In this document: positions 1 through 8,537 of the stretch, one piece after another
How positions within the stretch are numbered: position 1 is the stretch's first letter
How the letters are laid out: each line of letters starts with the position of its first letter
NCBI GenBank assembly: GCA_002316015.1
Contig: DCCS01000038.1
Span: forward strand, 33,855-97,854
Reading direction: 5' to 3'
From: Prevotellaceae bacterium UBA1075
GTDB taxonomy: Bacteria; Bacteroidota; Bacteroidia; Bacteroidales; Bacteroidaceae
DNA: 64,000 bases
Notes under the pieces: generated by a model
Database searches by the model: none
What the model was told of the DNA's origin: nothing
The model's input: only the letters and a program-made list of their open reading frames with translations
Program-made: the position numbers and the translations under genes

Positions 1-66
1 GATTGCTTGCGTTCCCGTAGTGGATTGCTTACAGCCCAGTGCGGGATTGCTTGCGGCCCTGTGCGG
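1..66. repeat. Array of three 22-bp tandem repeats
   Basis: Three consecutive 22-bp units begin at 1, 23 and 45, each starting GATTGCTT and ending near GTGCGG (the first unit is the most diverged). The array sits just 3' of the ABC ATPase gene (minus strand, stop at 78) and may continue to the left of the window. Period and intergenic setting match the arrays at 8391, 21033 and 58698, but the unit sequence is clearly different, so membership of the same family is uncertain. Confidence 0.75.
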
Positions 67-77
67 GGCTACTTGCC

Positions 78-746
78 TCAGGCCCCCTCCACGATGTGGC
101 CGTCGAAGAGGCGGATGATACGGTGGGCCAGGCGTGCGTCATGCTCGTTGTGGGTCACCATCACGATGGTGGTGCCCTCCTGGTTGAGTTCGGTGAGCAG
201 GCTCATCACCTCGGCACCGTTCTTGGAGTCCAGGTTTCCGGTAGGCTCATCGGCCAGTATCATCTTGGGATTGAACACCACCGCACGGGCAATGGCCACG
301 CGCTGCTGCTGTCCTCCCGAGAGCTGGTGCGGGAAGTGCTTGGCCCGGTGGCTGATGGCCATACGCTTCATGATGTCCTGCACGCGCTTCTTGCGCTCGG
401 CACGCGGCACACCCAGATAAGTGAGCGGCAGCTCGATGTTCTCCTCCACATTCAGCTCGTCTATCAGGTTGAAGCTTTGGAATACGAAGCCTATCTCGCC
501 CTTGCGCACGTCCGTGCGCTCCTTCTCCTTGAGGTCTTGCACCTCACGGCCATCCAGCCAGTACTTGCCGCTGGTGGGATTGTCCAGCAAGCCCAGTATG
601 TTGAGCAATGTGGACTTGCCACAACCCGAAGGACCCATGATGGCCACAAACTCACCGTCCTTTACCTCAAATGACACTTTGTCCAGTGCCACGGTCTCCA
701 CCTCTTCCGTGCGGAAACTCTTGCTCAGATTCTCTACCTTAATCAT
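78..746 (-). CDS. ABC transporter ATP-binding protein, LolD/MacB type
   Basis: This is the cytoplasmic ATPase (222 aa) that would power the envelope exporter encoded just upstream. Visible motifs are Walker A GPSGCGKST at residues 38-46, the Q-loop glutamine at 90, the signature LSGGQ at 142-146, Walker B with MILADE at 162-167 and the H-loop histidine at 199. The sequence is typical of the LolD/MacB/FtsE class, which pairs with FtsX-type permeases. I start at MIKVENLSKSF (746), the usual family start; an in-frame extension to 839 would add 31 low-complexity Pro/Gly-rich residues drawn from an intergenic repeat. It is the last gene of the operon and is separated from the first permease by 370 nt of repeat-rich DNA, so it may also have its own promoter. 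It is the only ATPase next to three permeases. Confidence 0.95.
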   Translation of the reverse strand: MIKVENLSKSFRTEEVETVALDKVSFEVKDGEFVAIMGPSGCGKSTLLNILGLLDNPTSGKYWLDGREVQDLKEKERTDVRKGEIGFVFQSFNLIDELNVEENIELPLTYLGVPRAERKKRVQDIMKRMAISHRAKHFPHQLSGGQQQRVAIARAVVFNPKMILADEPTGNLDSKNGAEVMSLLTELNQEGTTIVMVTHNEHDARLAHRIIRLFDGHIVEGA

Positions 747-1116
747 AATATGAAATATAAATGTCTCCACCACAAAGCCCCCACCTCCCCTGCCTCCCCC
801 GGGGGGAGGAGCAATTACCTCCTTCCTCCATGTATCCACATCGGAATTGACCCGAGAGGCTTGTCAGAGGGCATCCTGTTGATTATTGATACTAATTGTT
901 TACTTACTCGTTAAATTGTTTACTTACTCACGATACCCGTTTACTCATTATATAATATATATATTATGCCGCTTCACCACCCATGCCCCACCAAGAAGAA
1001 GGAGCAACAGCGACTCCCGCCTCAAGCAGCAACCTCCACGCAAAAGCCGCAAGAGGCAAGAGGAAACCACTCCTCCCCCTCGGGGGAAGCAGGGGTGGGG
1101 GCTTGCATTGTCATGC
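747..1116. other. 370-nt intergenic gap inside the exporter operon
   Basis: No gene is seen here. The gap contains an imperfect inverted repeat of about 36 bp (775-810 and 1069-1103) enclosing an AT-rich core. The core has a 16-bp direct repeat (AATTGTTTACTTACTC at 894-909 and 914-929) and a TATATAATATATATAT-type stretch around 949-965. Reading frames across it encode only low-complexity peptides. Confidence 0.8.
775..1103. repeat. Non-coding element bounded by C/G-rich inverted repeats (MITE-like)
   Basis: The left arm (775-810) and the reverse complement of the right arm (1069-1103) both read roughly AGCCCCCACC..CCTGC.TCCCCC followed by GGGGGAGGAG, with a two-base gap and a few mismatches. 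Each arm also contains its own small hairpin (CTCCCCC/GGGGGAG). The enclosed ~260 bp is AT-rich with no ORF of recognisable function. No convincing target-site duplication is visible. A similar but weaker pair lies between pta and ackA. Whether this is a mobile miniature element or paired REP-like palindromes cannot be decided here. Confidence 0.5.
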
Positions 1117-3483
1117 TCACTCATCCTTGATGTGGTTCACGGGATTCTCATTGGCAGCCATCTGACTCTGCACAATCACAGCCAGGAAGGATGTGAGCAG
1201 GCACACGGCACCCGCCGCCACCACCATCGGCCACCACTGGAGGTGGTAACTGAAGGTGGTCATCCAGCGGCCTATGAGCCAATAGGCCACAGGCGCGGCT
1301 ATCACAAATGCCGCCATAGCATAACTCAGGAACCCGCCCGTAAGTCTGCGGCGCACCTGCGCGCTGCTGCTGCCAAATACCTTGCGCACGGCCACCTCAC
1401 GCTGGCGCTGCTGTATGAAGTAGGTGCTCATGGCCACCAGCCCCAGCACGCTGATGAGGATGGCCACCAGGGCAAAGAGCAGCACGATGGTACCCATACG
1501 CTGTTCCTGGCTGAAGTTGGCCTTCATCTTCTGCATGGCATAGGGACGGCTGTCATAGTCGGCAATGTGACGCTGGAATACCTGGAAGTACGCCTCGTCC
1601 ACCAGCCCGAGGGCATCGGCCTCGTTGCCCCTCACCCTCACCAGGTAATGCCAGGGCACCCACAGTTTGCGGATGACCACATACACAGGATGCTGGTCGC
1701 TGGTGACGGCGCGTATCTTGAAGTCCTCCAGGATGCCGTTGATAGGCAGAGGCCCCTGGTTGAGCGCGGGGTCATTGAGAAAGCGGTCTGTCTCCTTCAA
1801 TCCCATCTCGGCCAGGAACTGGCGGTTGACCCAGATGCCCTGTGTCGGGTCGGCCTGGTGGTTGTCCTGGGCAATCTTCAGCCCCAGGGTCTTGAAGAAG
1901 CAGCTGTCGCCATACATCACCTGCAGGCTCACGGGATGTCCCTCGTGCGTGATGGTGTTGTTGTTGCCGCCCTGCAGGGGGTAGCCCATTGAGAGCGACG
2001 CGCTCTCCACGCAGGAGAGTTTCCGCACCTCATTGATGAAGGTCTGCACCTTTGTGGTATCATCAGAGATGGAGGGCAGCACCAGCAGACGCTCCAGGTC
2101 ATAGCCCATGGGCGCATGGATGAGGTGCCGCGTCTGCAGCCAGATGCTCAGGGCAGCGGCCACCATCACGATGGTGGCCACATTCTGCAGGATGATGAAC
2201 ACACGGGCGAAGGTCATGCGCGCCTTGAGCCTGAAGGTCCCCCGCACCACATCGATGGGGCGCACCCGCGAGATAATGGCGGCAGGCACTGCACCCGACA
2301 CGCCCCCCACCAGAAGCGCCAGCACCAGGACGCCCAGCAGGAACAGGGGATCGAAGAGCCCCGTCATGTCAATCTCGGTGCCAAGCAGCGAACTCACATA
2401 CGGGCTGGCCGCCCATGCCATCACCGCGCCCAACACCATAGACAGGAGGCACAGGAGCAGCCCCTCGTACATCAGCCGCAGGACGATGTCCCTGCGCTGC
2501 GCGCCCATCAGTCGGCGTGTGGCCATCTCGCGGGCTCGCTTTCCGCTCTGCGCCGTGCTCAGGTTGATATAGTTGAACACCGAGAAGAGCAGGATCACCA
2601 GTCCCACAGCCAGCAGGACCTTGACCAGGCGAAGGTCGCCACGCAGGCTCTGCGCCTCGTCATTGGTACTTGCGGGGATGCCCGAGAAATAACGCTTGCT
2701 GAATGGAATAAGCTTGGTGCGGGTATTGCTGCCATCCATGGTGTATATCCAGAATCCCATGTCGCGATACATCTTGTCAAAGGCCGCGCCCTGCTTGCTC
2801 AGGTCGCAGCCAGGCTGAGCCAGGATAAACACCGAGCAGCAGGTGGCATTGCCCATGTGGGAGTCGGTGAGATAATCGTTGATGTAGCGCACATGCTCAA
2901 AGCGCATGATGAGGTCGGCCTGGCCAAAGGAAGTTCCCTCCATGCCCTTATAGACCCCCGTCACATGCAGGGAGAGTCCCTCCATGTCCTCCACCTGCAC
3001 TCGTTTGCCCATGGCGTTCTCGCCCGGCCATGCCTTGCGTGCGAACTCCTCGCTCACCACTACGGCATTCTGGTCATCCAGCGCGTGGGCGGCGTTGCCT
3101 TGCGCGAGGGGAATGGAGAACATGCGGAAGAAGGTGCTGTCGGCAAAGGCCGTCTCGCAGTCCAGTGTCTTGCCATTGAGGCTCACCTCCACGGTGTTGT
3201 AATACAGGCCGCAGGTCATCTCCACCTGCGGGAAAGTTTGTCTGATGGTGCGCTGGGTGTACCAGTGGCTGCCCTCTATCGGGCCATCCTCGCCACGCCC
3301 CAAATTCATGCACACGGTGTAGATGCGGTGAGCCTTGTCGATACACTTGTCGATGCCGTACTCCTGGCGGGCATAGAGCATGATGAGGACAACAAACATC
3401 AGGCTCACCGAGAAGCCCAGCACATTGACCAGCGTGTAGAACTTGTTGCGTGACAGATACACGCCGAATGACTTCAGATTCAT
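1117..3483 (-). CDS. ABC transporter permease, FtsX/MacB type (permease 3 in transcription order)
   Basis: 788 aa. It is an inner-membrane permease with the duplicated FtsX/MacB layout common in Bacteroidota: an N-terminal helix at about 20-40, a periplasmic MacB-like domain, a first FtsX module near 285-400 (with REMATRRLMGAQ), another periplasmic domain, and a second FtsX module in the last ~125 residues (REVAVRKVFG, ending NPVNHIKDE). It is close in sequence to the permease at 5912-8329 (shared start LSRN..(Y)..(V)NV(L/I)GFSVSLMF), so the two look like paralogues. Substrate is unknown; the family moves peptides, lipids or drugs outward or pulls lipoproteins from the membrane. It follows the 3510 permease by 26 nt in the same operon. 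Confidence 0.93.
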   Translation of the reverse strand: MNLKSFGVYLSRNKFYTLVNVLGFSVSLMFVVLIMLYARQEYGIDKCIDKAHRIYTVCMNLGRGEDGPIEGSHWYTQRTIRQTFPQVEMTCGLYYNTVEVSLNGKTLDCETAFADSTFFRMFSIPLAQGNAAHALDDQNAVVVSEEFARKAWPGENAMGKRVQVEDMEGLSLHVTGVYKGMEGTSFGQADLIMRFEHVRYINDYLTDSHMGNATCCSVFILAQPGCDLSKQGAAFDKMYRDMGFWIYTMDGSNTRTKLIPFSKRYFSGIPASTNDEAQSLRGDLRLVKVLLAVGLVILLFSVFNYINLSTAQSGKRAREMATRRLMGAQRRDIVLRLMYEGLLLCLLSMVLGAVMAWAASPYVSSLLGTEIDMTGLFDPLFLLGVLVLALLVGGVSGAVPAAIISRVRPIDVVRGTFRLKARMTFARVFIILQNVATIVMVAAALSIWLQTRHLIHAPMGYDLERLLVLPSISDDTTKVQTFINEVRKLSCVESASLSMGYPLQGGNNNTITHEGHPVSLQVMYGDSCFFKTLGLKIAQDNHQADPTQGIWVNRQFLAEMGLKETDRFLNDPALNQGPLPINGILEDFKIRAVTSDQHPVYVVIRKLWVPWHYLVRVRGNEADALGLVDEAYFQVFQRHIADYDSRPYAMQKMKANFSQEQRMGTIVLLFALVAILISVLGLVAMSTYFIQQRQREVAVRKVFGSSSAQVRRRLTGGFLSYAMAAFVIAAPVAYWLIGRWMTTFSYHLQWWPMVVAAGAVCLLTSFLAVIVQSQMAANENPVNHIKDE

Positions 3484-3509
3484 ATGCTTCTGTTATATTA
3501 TTTATATTA

Positions 3510-5906
3510 TTATTCGTCCTTGAGATACCTCACAGGATTGGCCATGGCCACACGCCGGCAGTTGAACATCACCGATAGGGAGATGACAGCCAGCACCACC
3601 AGCGAGACAGACAGGTAAATCCAGGGCGAGAGGCTCGTCTTCTGGCTGAACGAGGTGAGCCACTGGCGAGCGATGGCCCAGGAGAGAGCCGCCCCCACCA
3701 GCACCGAGGGCACCGCCACACGCAGGATGTCCCCGAGGAAGAGTTCCAGGATGTCCCTCATGCCGGCACCGTTCACCTTGCGCACAGCCATCTCCTTGCT
3801 TCGGCGGTTGACCTCGTCGGCCGTGTAGCCCAGCAGTCCGAAGAGGGCTATGCAGAGCGTCACCACCACACAGATGGCAATGGCGTTGCGGAAACTGAGC
3901 TGCTGGCGGTACTGGTCGCGCATCTCCGCTGCCCACGACTTCAGGTGTACCGTCTTGCCAGGCATCATGGCCTCCACGCGCTTGAGCGCCTGGGCCATGT
4001 CATCGGCTGTCAGATGATGGAAGCGTATGAGCATATTGCTGCACGGCTGGGGACTGTAAGTGAAGAACTGCGGACGCTCCTTCTGCTGGATTCCTGCGGT
4101 GCTGCACCCTCCCACCCTGATGTCGGGGAAGATGCCCACGATGGTCATGCCATCCGTATATGCCTTGTCGGAATGTCCCGTCACGCGCACACGTTTGCCC
4201 AGCGCGCCATCCTTCCAGCCCGCAGCCTCGCTCACGCGACGGGCGAAGGACTCGCTCACGAGCAACTGGCGGCAACTGTCGTTGCGCTCGGTGAAGAAAG
4301 TACCCTGGCTCAGACGCATGCCCATGACCTCCAGGTAATCATCACTCACATCATAGAAGTCCGAGGCGTTGAAGAGTTCGCGGTCGTCTCCTGGCAGCAG
4401 GACATTGTCGCCCGACACTCCATACTGCTCCAGTGGGATGGTCCAGGCCGAGGACACCAGCTGCACCTGCGACATGCGCGAGAGTTCCTGCAGGATGTGC
4501 TTGCGGTCAGCATCCGACGCGCCTTGTACGCTCAGGATAGCCACATCCTGGGCATCATAGCCTGGATTGAGGCTCACCATCAGGCCATACTGCGCCTGCA
4601 CGGTGTAGAGCAGACTGGCAAACAGCCCCACGATGCAAAACTGCACAGCCAGCAAGGCCAGTTTCCAGCGGCGTCGGTTCTGGGCATACCCACGGAACAC
4701 CACAGCCACAGGCACACGTCCGTAAAGCCATCCGGGCACTACTCCACCCAGCAGGACGATGCCCACACAGATGGCAACCAGCACCCAGCTGCCCCGGTTG
4801 CACACAAGCGCGCTGAGGGGTGCCGAGAGGTAAGTCTCGACAGTGCCACGGCAGGCGAAGAGCAGCAGCGCGGCCAGCAAGACGGCCAGCAGCACATGCA
4901 CGAGCGACTCGGCAAAGGTGATGGCCGTGATGTCGCCATTGCCCGCGCCGAAGCACTTGCGCACGGCCATCTCGGCGGAGCGGTTCACCAGGTTGCCAAT
5001 GGCAATGAGCAGATAGTTCATCACCGAGATGAAGAGCAGCACCACAGCCATGATGCCCAGTATCCAGCTCATCATGCGCACATAGCTGTCGTGGGTGTGT
5101 CGCTCGGAGAGCAGGTAGGGGACAAACTGCACATCCACTCCAGCCGAGCGCAGTCCGTCCAGGTCCACGTTCTCCTGCATCATCTTCTGTATATAGGGTT
5201 GCATGTCCCCGGCCGTGTGTCCCTTGGTCAGGCGGATGTAGGACTTGTATCGGTCGTTGCCCAACCAGTTGTCCGTCGAGCTCTCGTTCATGGTGGCCAT
5301 GGAGAGCAGTATCTGTGTGCCGTGCAGCGAGGCACCCCAGGGGAAGTCCTCAAACACCCCTCCCACCTCGAAGGGCGTGTCGCCAAACTCGGCAATGGTG
5401 AATTTCTTGCCCATCACATCGCCCCCTATGGCCTCGGCCACGCTGCGGCTTACCATGCAGCAGTAGGGCTTGCCGAGCACCTCACGCGGCTTGCCCGAGA
5501 GGATTGGCCGTGGAAAGACCTCAAAGAAACTGGTGTCCGCCGCCACGACATCCGCCTCCACCGAGCGCTCGGCATCCAGCCGGCACTGTGCCCCTATGGA
5601 CACATTGGTGATGCGCGTGGCGGCCTCCACGATGGGCGCGTACCTCTTCATGCCCGGTGCGATGGCTCCAGGAGTCTGCCAATAGTCAGAGGGGGACTGC
5701 TCGCCGGTGCGCGTCACCTGCTCCTTGAGGATATAGGTGCGGTCCCATGCGGGGAACCACTGGTCATAGGTCTGCTCAAAGTTCAGTTCGGTGATGAGCA
5801 CCGCGCTCACCGCCAAGCCCAGTGCCAGGCACAGAACTTTCTGGATGTTGTGCTGCCCACGACGTGGCAGGCACTTCAACGCATTCATTATCTTGTTCAT
5901 AATCAT
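3510..5906 (-). CDS. ABC transporter permease, FtsX/MacB type (permease 2)
   Basis: 798 aa with the same two-module architecture as its neighbours: an N-terminal helix near 24-40, FtsX-type motifs EMAVRKCFGAG (about residue 310) and KEMAVRKVNGAG (about 705), and the C-terminal ANPVRYLKDE. It is the most divergent of the three permeases in this operon. It starts five nucleotides after the stop of the 5912-8329 gene, so translation is probably coupled. Starts at 5906 (MIMNK) or 5900 (MNK) are both possible; I use the longer. Three non-identical permeases with one ATPase suggest alternative or heteromeric complexes, but this is inference. Confidence 0.92.
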   Translation of the reverse strand: MIMNKIMNALKCLPRRGQHNIQKVLCLALGLAVSAVLITELNFEQTYDQWFPAWDRTYILKEQVTRTGEQSPSDYWQTPGAIAPGMKRYAPIVEAATRITNVSIGAQCRLDAERSVEADVVAADTSFFEVFPRPILSGKPREVLGKPYCCMVSRSVAEAIGGDVMGKKFTIAEFGDTPFEVGGVFEDFPWGASLHGTQILLSMATMNESSTDNWLGNDRYKSYIRLTKGHTAGDMQPYIQKMMQENVDLDGLRSAGVDVQFVPYLLSERHTHDSYVRMMSWILGIMAVVLLFISVMNYLLIAIGNLVNRSAEMAVRKCFGAGNGDITAITFAESLVHVLLAVLLAALLLFACRGTVETYLSAPLSALVCNRGSWVLVAICVGIVLLGGVVPGWLYGRVPVAVVFRGYAQNRRRWKLALLAVQFCIVGLFASLLYTVQAQYGLMVSLNPGYDAQDVAILSVQGASDADRKHILQELSRMSQVQLVSSAWTIPLEQYGVSGDNVLLPGDDRELFNASDFYDVSDDYLEVMGMRLSQGTFFTERNDSCRQLLVSESFARRVSEAAGWKDGALGKRVRVTGHSDKAYTDGMTIVGIFPDIRVGGCSTAGIQQKERPQFFTYSPQPCSNMLIRFHHLTADDMAQALKRVEAMMPGKTVHLKSWAAEMRDQYRQQLSFRNAIAICVVVTLCIALFGLLGYTADEVNRRSKEMAVRKVNGAGMRDILELFLGDILRVAVPSVLVGAALSWAIARQWLTSFSQKTSLSPWIYLSVSLVVLAVISLSVMFNCRRVAMANPVRYLKDE

Positions 5907-5911
5907 ATTGT

Positions 5912-8329
5912 TTATTCGTCCTTCAGATGATTTACAGGATTCTCATTGGCCGCCATGTAGCTCTGCACCGAGACGGCCGCCCAGGACACCAGCAGGCAGA
6001 ATCCGCCTGCAGCCAGGAACACAAGGGGGCTGAGTGTGATGCGGTAACTGAAGCCTGCGAGCCAGTGGCCACCCACATACCATATTACAGGCACGGCCAT
6101 GACAAAGGCCACCAGGACATAAGCAAGGAAGGTGCGCACCAGCTGGCGGTACACCTGGCTGTTGCGGCTTCCAAACACCTTGCGCACGGCAATCTCCCTC
6201 TGGCGCTGCCTGATGAAGTACATGCTCATGGCCACCAGTCCCATGAAGGAGATGAGTATGGACACCCCGGCAAAGAGCAGGACAATGTGGGAGAGGCGGC
6301 GCTGGCCGGCAAAGTTCTCGCGTATGCGCTGCTCCAGATAAGGATTTTGCTCCTCCATGTCCATGTGGAACACACTTCGGTAGGCATCACGCACCTGCTC
6401 CCAGGCCACGGTCTCGTTGCCCTGCGTCTCCACCAGTATCTGGCTGGCAGAGCGCATGCGGTTCTGAATCACCAGCACCACCAGCTTCTCCGTCCCTGTG
6501 ATGTCGCCTATGCTGAAGTCCCTCACCGTGCCGTTGTATTCCACATCGGCGTTCACGCCCATCATGGGCAGGATGTAGGAAAGCCCGCTGTTGACAGCCC
6601 CCTGCTCCTCGGTGCCCATGGCATCAAATGTCCGTTGCAGGCTCTCGCTGTAATACATGCGTGTGGCTGACCCCGAATGCTTGTCCGCCACCACCTTGAG
6701 CCCCAGCATGTCGGCATAGGAAGAGTCTCCGATGAGCAGGCGCAGGTACAGGATTTTGTCCCCCACCTGGAACCCAGGGCCGTTGCTGCCATAGAGCGGA
6801 AGCCCCCTGGCCCAGGACACACGCTTCACGCACGGCAGTTCCCTGAGTTTCTGAGTGAAGAGCGAGTCATCGGCAGGTGTCGAGCGGCTCACGTCCACGC
6901 TCATCAGGGCATGTGTGTTGTACCCCAGAGGGGCGGTGACCAGATGGCGCACCTGGAGCAGCATGACCAATGCGAGTGCCACCATGGTGATGGTGACCAT
7001 ATTCTGGAACACGATGAAGACACGGCTGAAAAACATCCTGGACTGATGGCGAAACGTTCCGCGCACCACATCAATAGGCTTGGCACGTGACAGCACCACC
7101 GCCGGGACGATGCCGGAAAGCACGCCCGAGAGGCCAGCAAGCACGAGCAGCAATGCCAGGGGAATAGGCTTGAGAAGGTCGGCCAGCACTATCTCGGCCT
7201 GCAGCAGACCGCCCACATAGGGAGCCACAGCCCAAGCCAGGAACAGGGCCACCAGCAGGGAAAGCATACTCATAAGCACACTCTCGCCCACCAGGCGGTG
7301 CATGACGGCTGTGCGCTGTGCTCCCAACAGGCGTCGCACAGCCATCTCGCGGGCACGCTGCCCCGACTGTGCCACGGTGAGGTTGATATAGTTGATGATG
7401 GCAAAGAGCAGGACCAGCAAGCCCGCAACGAGCAGGACACGCACCTGGCGCACATCGCCATGGCAGATGACCCCAGCCCCATCTGCACCTTCGTTCAGAT
7501 ATTCCTGGCGCAGGGGAATGAGATAACTGCGCACATACCCGTCCTTCACCTTGTCATTCAGGGTATACAGGGGCATGCCGCCCAGGCATTTGTCTATCTG
7601 GGGCCCCTTCCCCTCCAGGCTGGCTCCTGCGCGAGCCAGGATGAAGAACTGCGCCCCAAAGGTGTTGCTGCAGCCAGCATCCACATCGGCCGCGTTGAAG
7701 TTGCCCGCATTCCAGAAGTTCACGATGACATCGGCAGGCCTGATGCACGAGCCGCGCATGCTGCCCATCACACCCGTCACCCTGAGCTTCACGCGCCCGG
7801 CCCGCGTGCTATAAGCAAGCGTCTTGCCCACAGGGTCTTCGCTGCCAAACAGGCGGCGTGCAAACTCCTCGCTCACCACCGCCGCATCCCTGTCCTCGAG
7901 CACCTGGCCGGGATTGCCCTGCAGGAGGGGGAAGTCGAAAATGCGGAAGAAGGTGGAGTCGGCCATGAGGGTGGCACCCTGGAGGTAAGTCTGGTCGGGC
8001 AACTCATAGTTGACCTCATTGCGCACAATGGCACAGAACGACTCAATCTCGGGGATGCGGCCGCGCAGCATATCCTCCGCGCCGTGGTGGCAGCCGTCGT
8101 AGCGCTGGAGCCCATCCTCGTCATTCACCTCGAAAGCGAGCGAATAGATGCGGCTGGCCTTGGTGTGCATCGAGTCGGTGGTATATTCGCCATAGACGTA
8201 CAGCCCTATCAGTACCGAGAACATCAGGCTCACCGAGAAGCCAATCACATTGATGAACGCATACACCCTGTTGCGTGACAGGAAGGTGAAGTATGAGCCC
8301 AGGCCCGTTATATTGTTGAAAAGTCTCAT
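5912..8329 (-). CDS. ABC transporter permease, FtsX/MacB type (permease 1)
   Basis: 805 aa. The N-terminal membrane helix (about 20-42) is followed by a periplasmic MacB-like domain, a first FtsX module near 290-410 (AREMAVRRLLGAQ), a second periplasmic domain and a terminal FtsX module (REIAVRKVFGS, ending NPVNHLKDE). It is paralogous to the 1117-3483 permease. The start at 8329 is the first ATG after the repeat-bearing spacer that separates it from the adaptor gene. It is expected to work with the ATPase at 78-746, the adaptor at 8538-9791 and the TolC-like channel at 9979-11331 as a trans-envelope exporter. Confidence 0.93.
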   Translation of the reverse strand: MRLFNNITGLGSYFTFLSRNRVYAFINVIGFSVSLMFSVLIGLYVYGEYTTDSMHTKASRIYSLAFEVNDEDGLQRYDGCHHGAEDMLRGRIPEIESFCAIVRNEVNYELPDQTYLQGATLMADSTFFRIFDFPLLQGNPGQVLEDRDAAVVSEEFARRLFGSEDPVGKTLAYSTRAGRVKLRVTGVMGSMRGSCIRPADVIVNFWNAGNFNAADVDAGCSNTFGAQFFILARAGASLEGKGPQIDKCLGGMPLYTLNDKVKDGYVRSYLIPLRQEYLNEGADGAGVICHGDVRQVRVLLVAGLLVLLFAIINYINLTVAQSGQRAREMAVRRLLGAQRTAVMHRLVGESVLMSMLSLLVALFLAWAVAPYVGGLLQAEIVLADLLKPIPLALLLVLAGLSGVLSGIVPAVVLSRAKPIDVVRGTFRHQSRMFFSRVFIVFQNMVTITMVALALVMLLQVRHLVTAPLGYNTHALMSVDVSRSTPADDSLFTQKLRELPCVKRVSWARGLPLYGSNGPGFQVGDKILYLRLLIGDSSYADMLGLKVVADKHSGSATRMYYSESLQRTFDAMGTEEQGAVNSGLSYILPMMGVNADVEYNGTVRDFSIGDITGTEKLVVLVIQNRMRSASQILVETQGNETVAWEQVRDAYRSVFHMDMEEQNPYLEQRIRENFAGQRRLSHIVLLFAGVSILISFMGLVAMSMYFIRQRQREIAVRKVFGSRNSQVYRQLVRTFLAYVLVAFVMAVPVIWYVGGHWLAGFSYRITLSPLVFLAAGGFCLLVSWAAVSVQSYMAANENPVNHLKDE

Positions 8330-8390
8330 TATGTGTTATGATTCGTATTGTCTCTCCATGTTCTTCTTTTGCCCCCAGGCAGGCAGGCCG

Positions 8391-8476
8391 CAGAATGCAG
8401 TGCGGTGCGATGGCGCATGCAGCGCGCTGCGTTGGCACATGCAGTGCGCTGCGTTGGCGATTGCAGCGCGGTGCGT
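8391..8476. repeat. 22-bp tandem repeat array (family A)
   Basis: Three clear 22-bp units at 8407-8428, 8429-8450 and 8451-8472, preceded by a degenerate unit. The shared core reads GCGTTGGCNNATGCAG on the plus strand and matches the arrays at 58698-58780 (same strand) and 21033-21124 (opposite strand). It lies in the 208-nt spacer between the adaptor and first permease genes, so it would be transcribed within the operon mRNA. There are no spacers between units, so it is not a CRISPR array. Confidence 0.85.
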
Positions 8477-8537
8477 TTTATGGGGCGGTGCCCTCCTCGT
8501 GTCCTTCCTCCGTTTCGGGGATGGGGGCGGGGCGGTG

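Noticed and set aside
886..1992. Plus-strand frame over the operon gap and the first permease
   Set aside because: The in-gap part is low-complexity and the rest is antisense to the permease.
3945..5930. Plus-strand frame (661 codons) opposite the second permease
   Set aside because: Composition is a mirror of the permease codons; no start context or promoter box.
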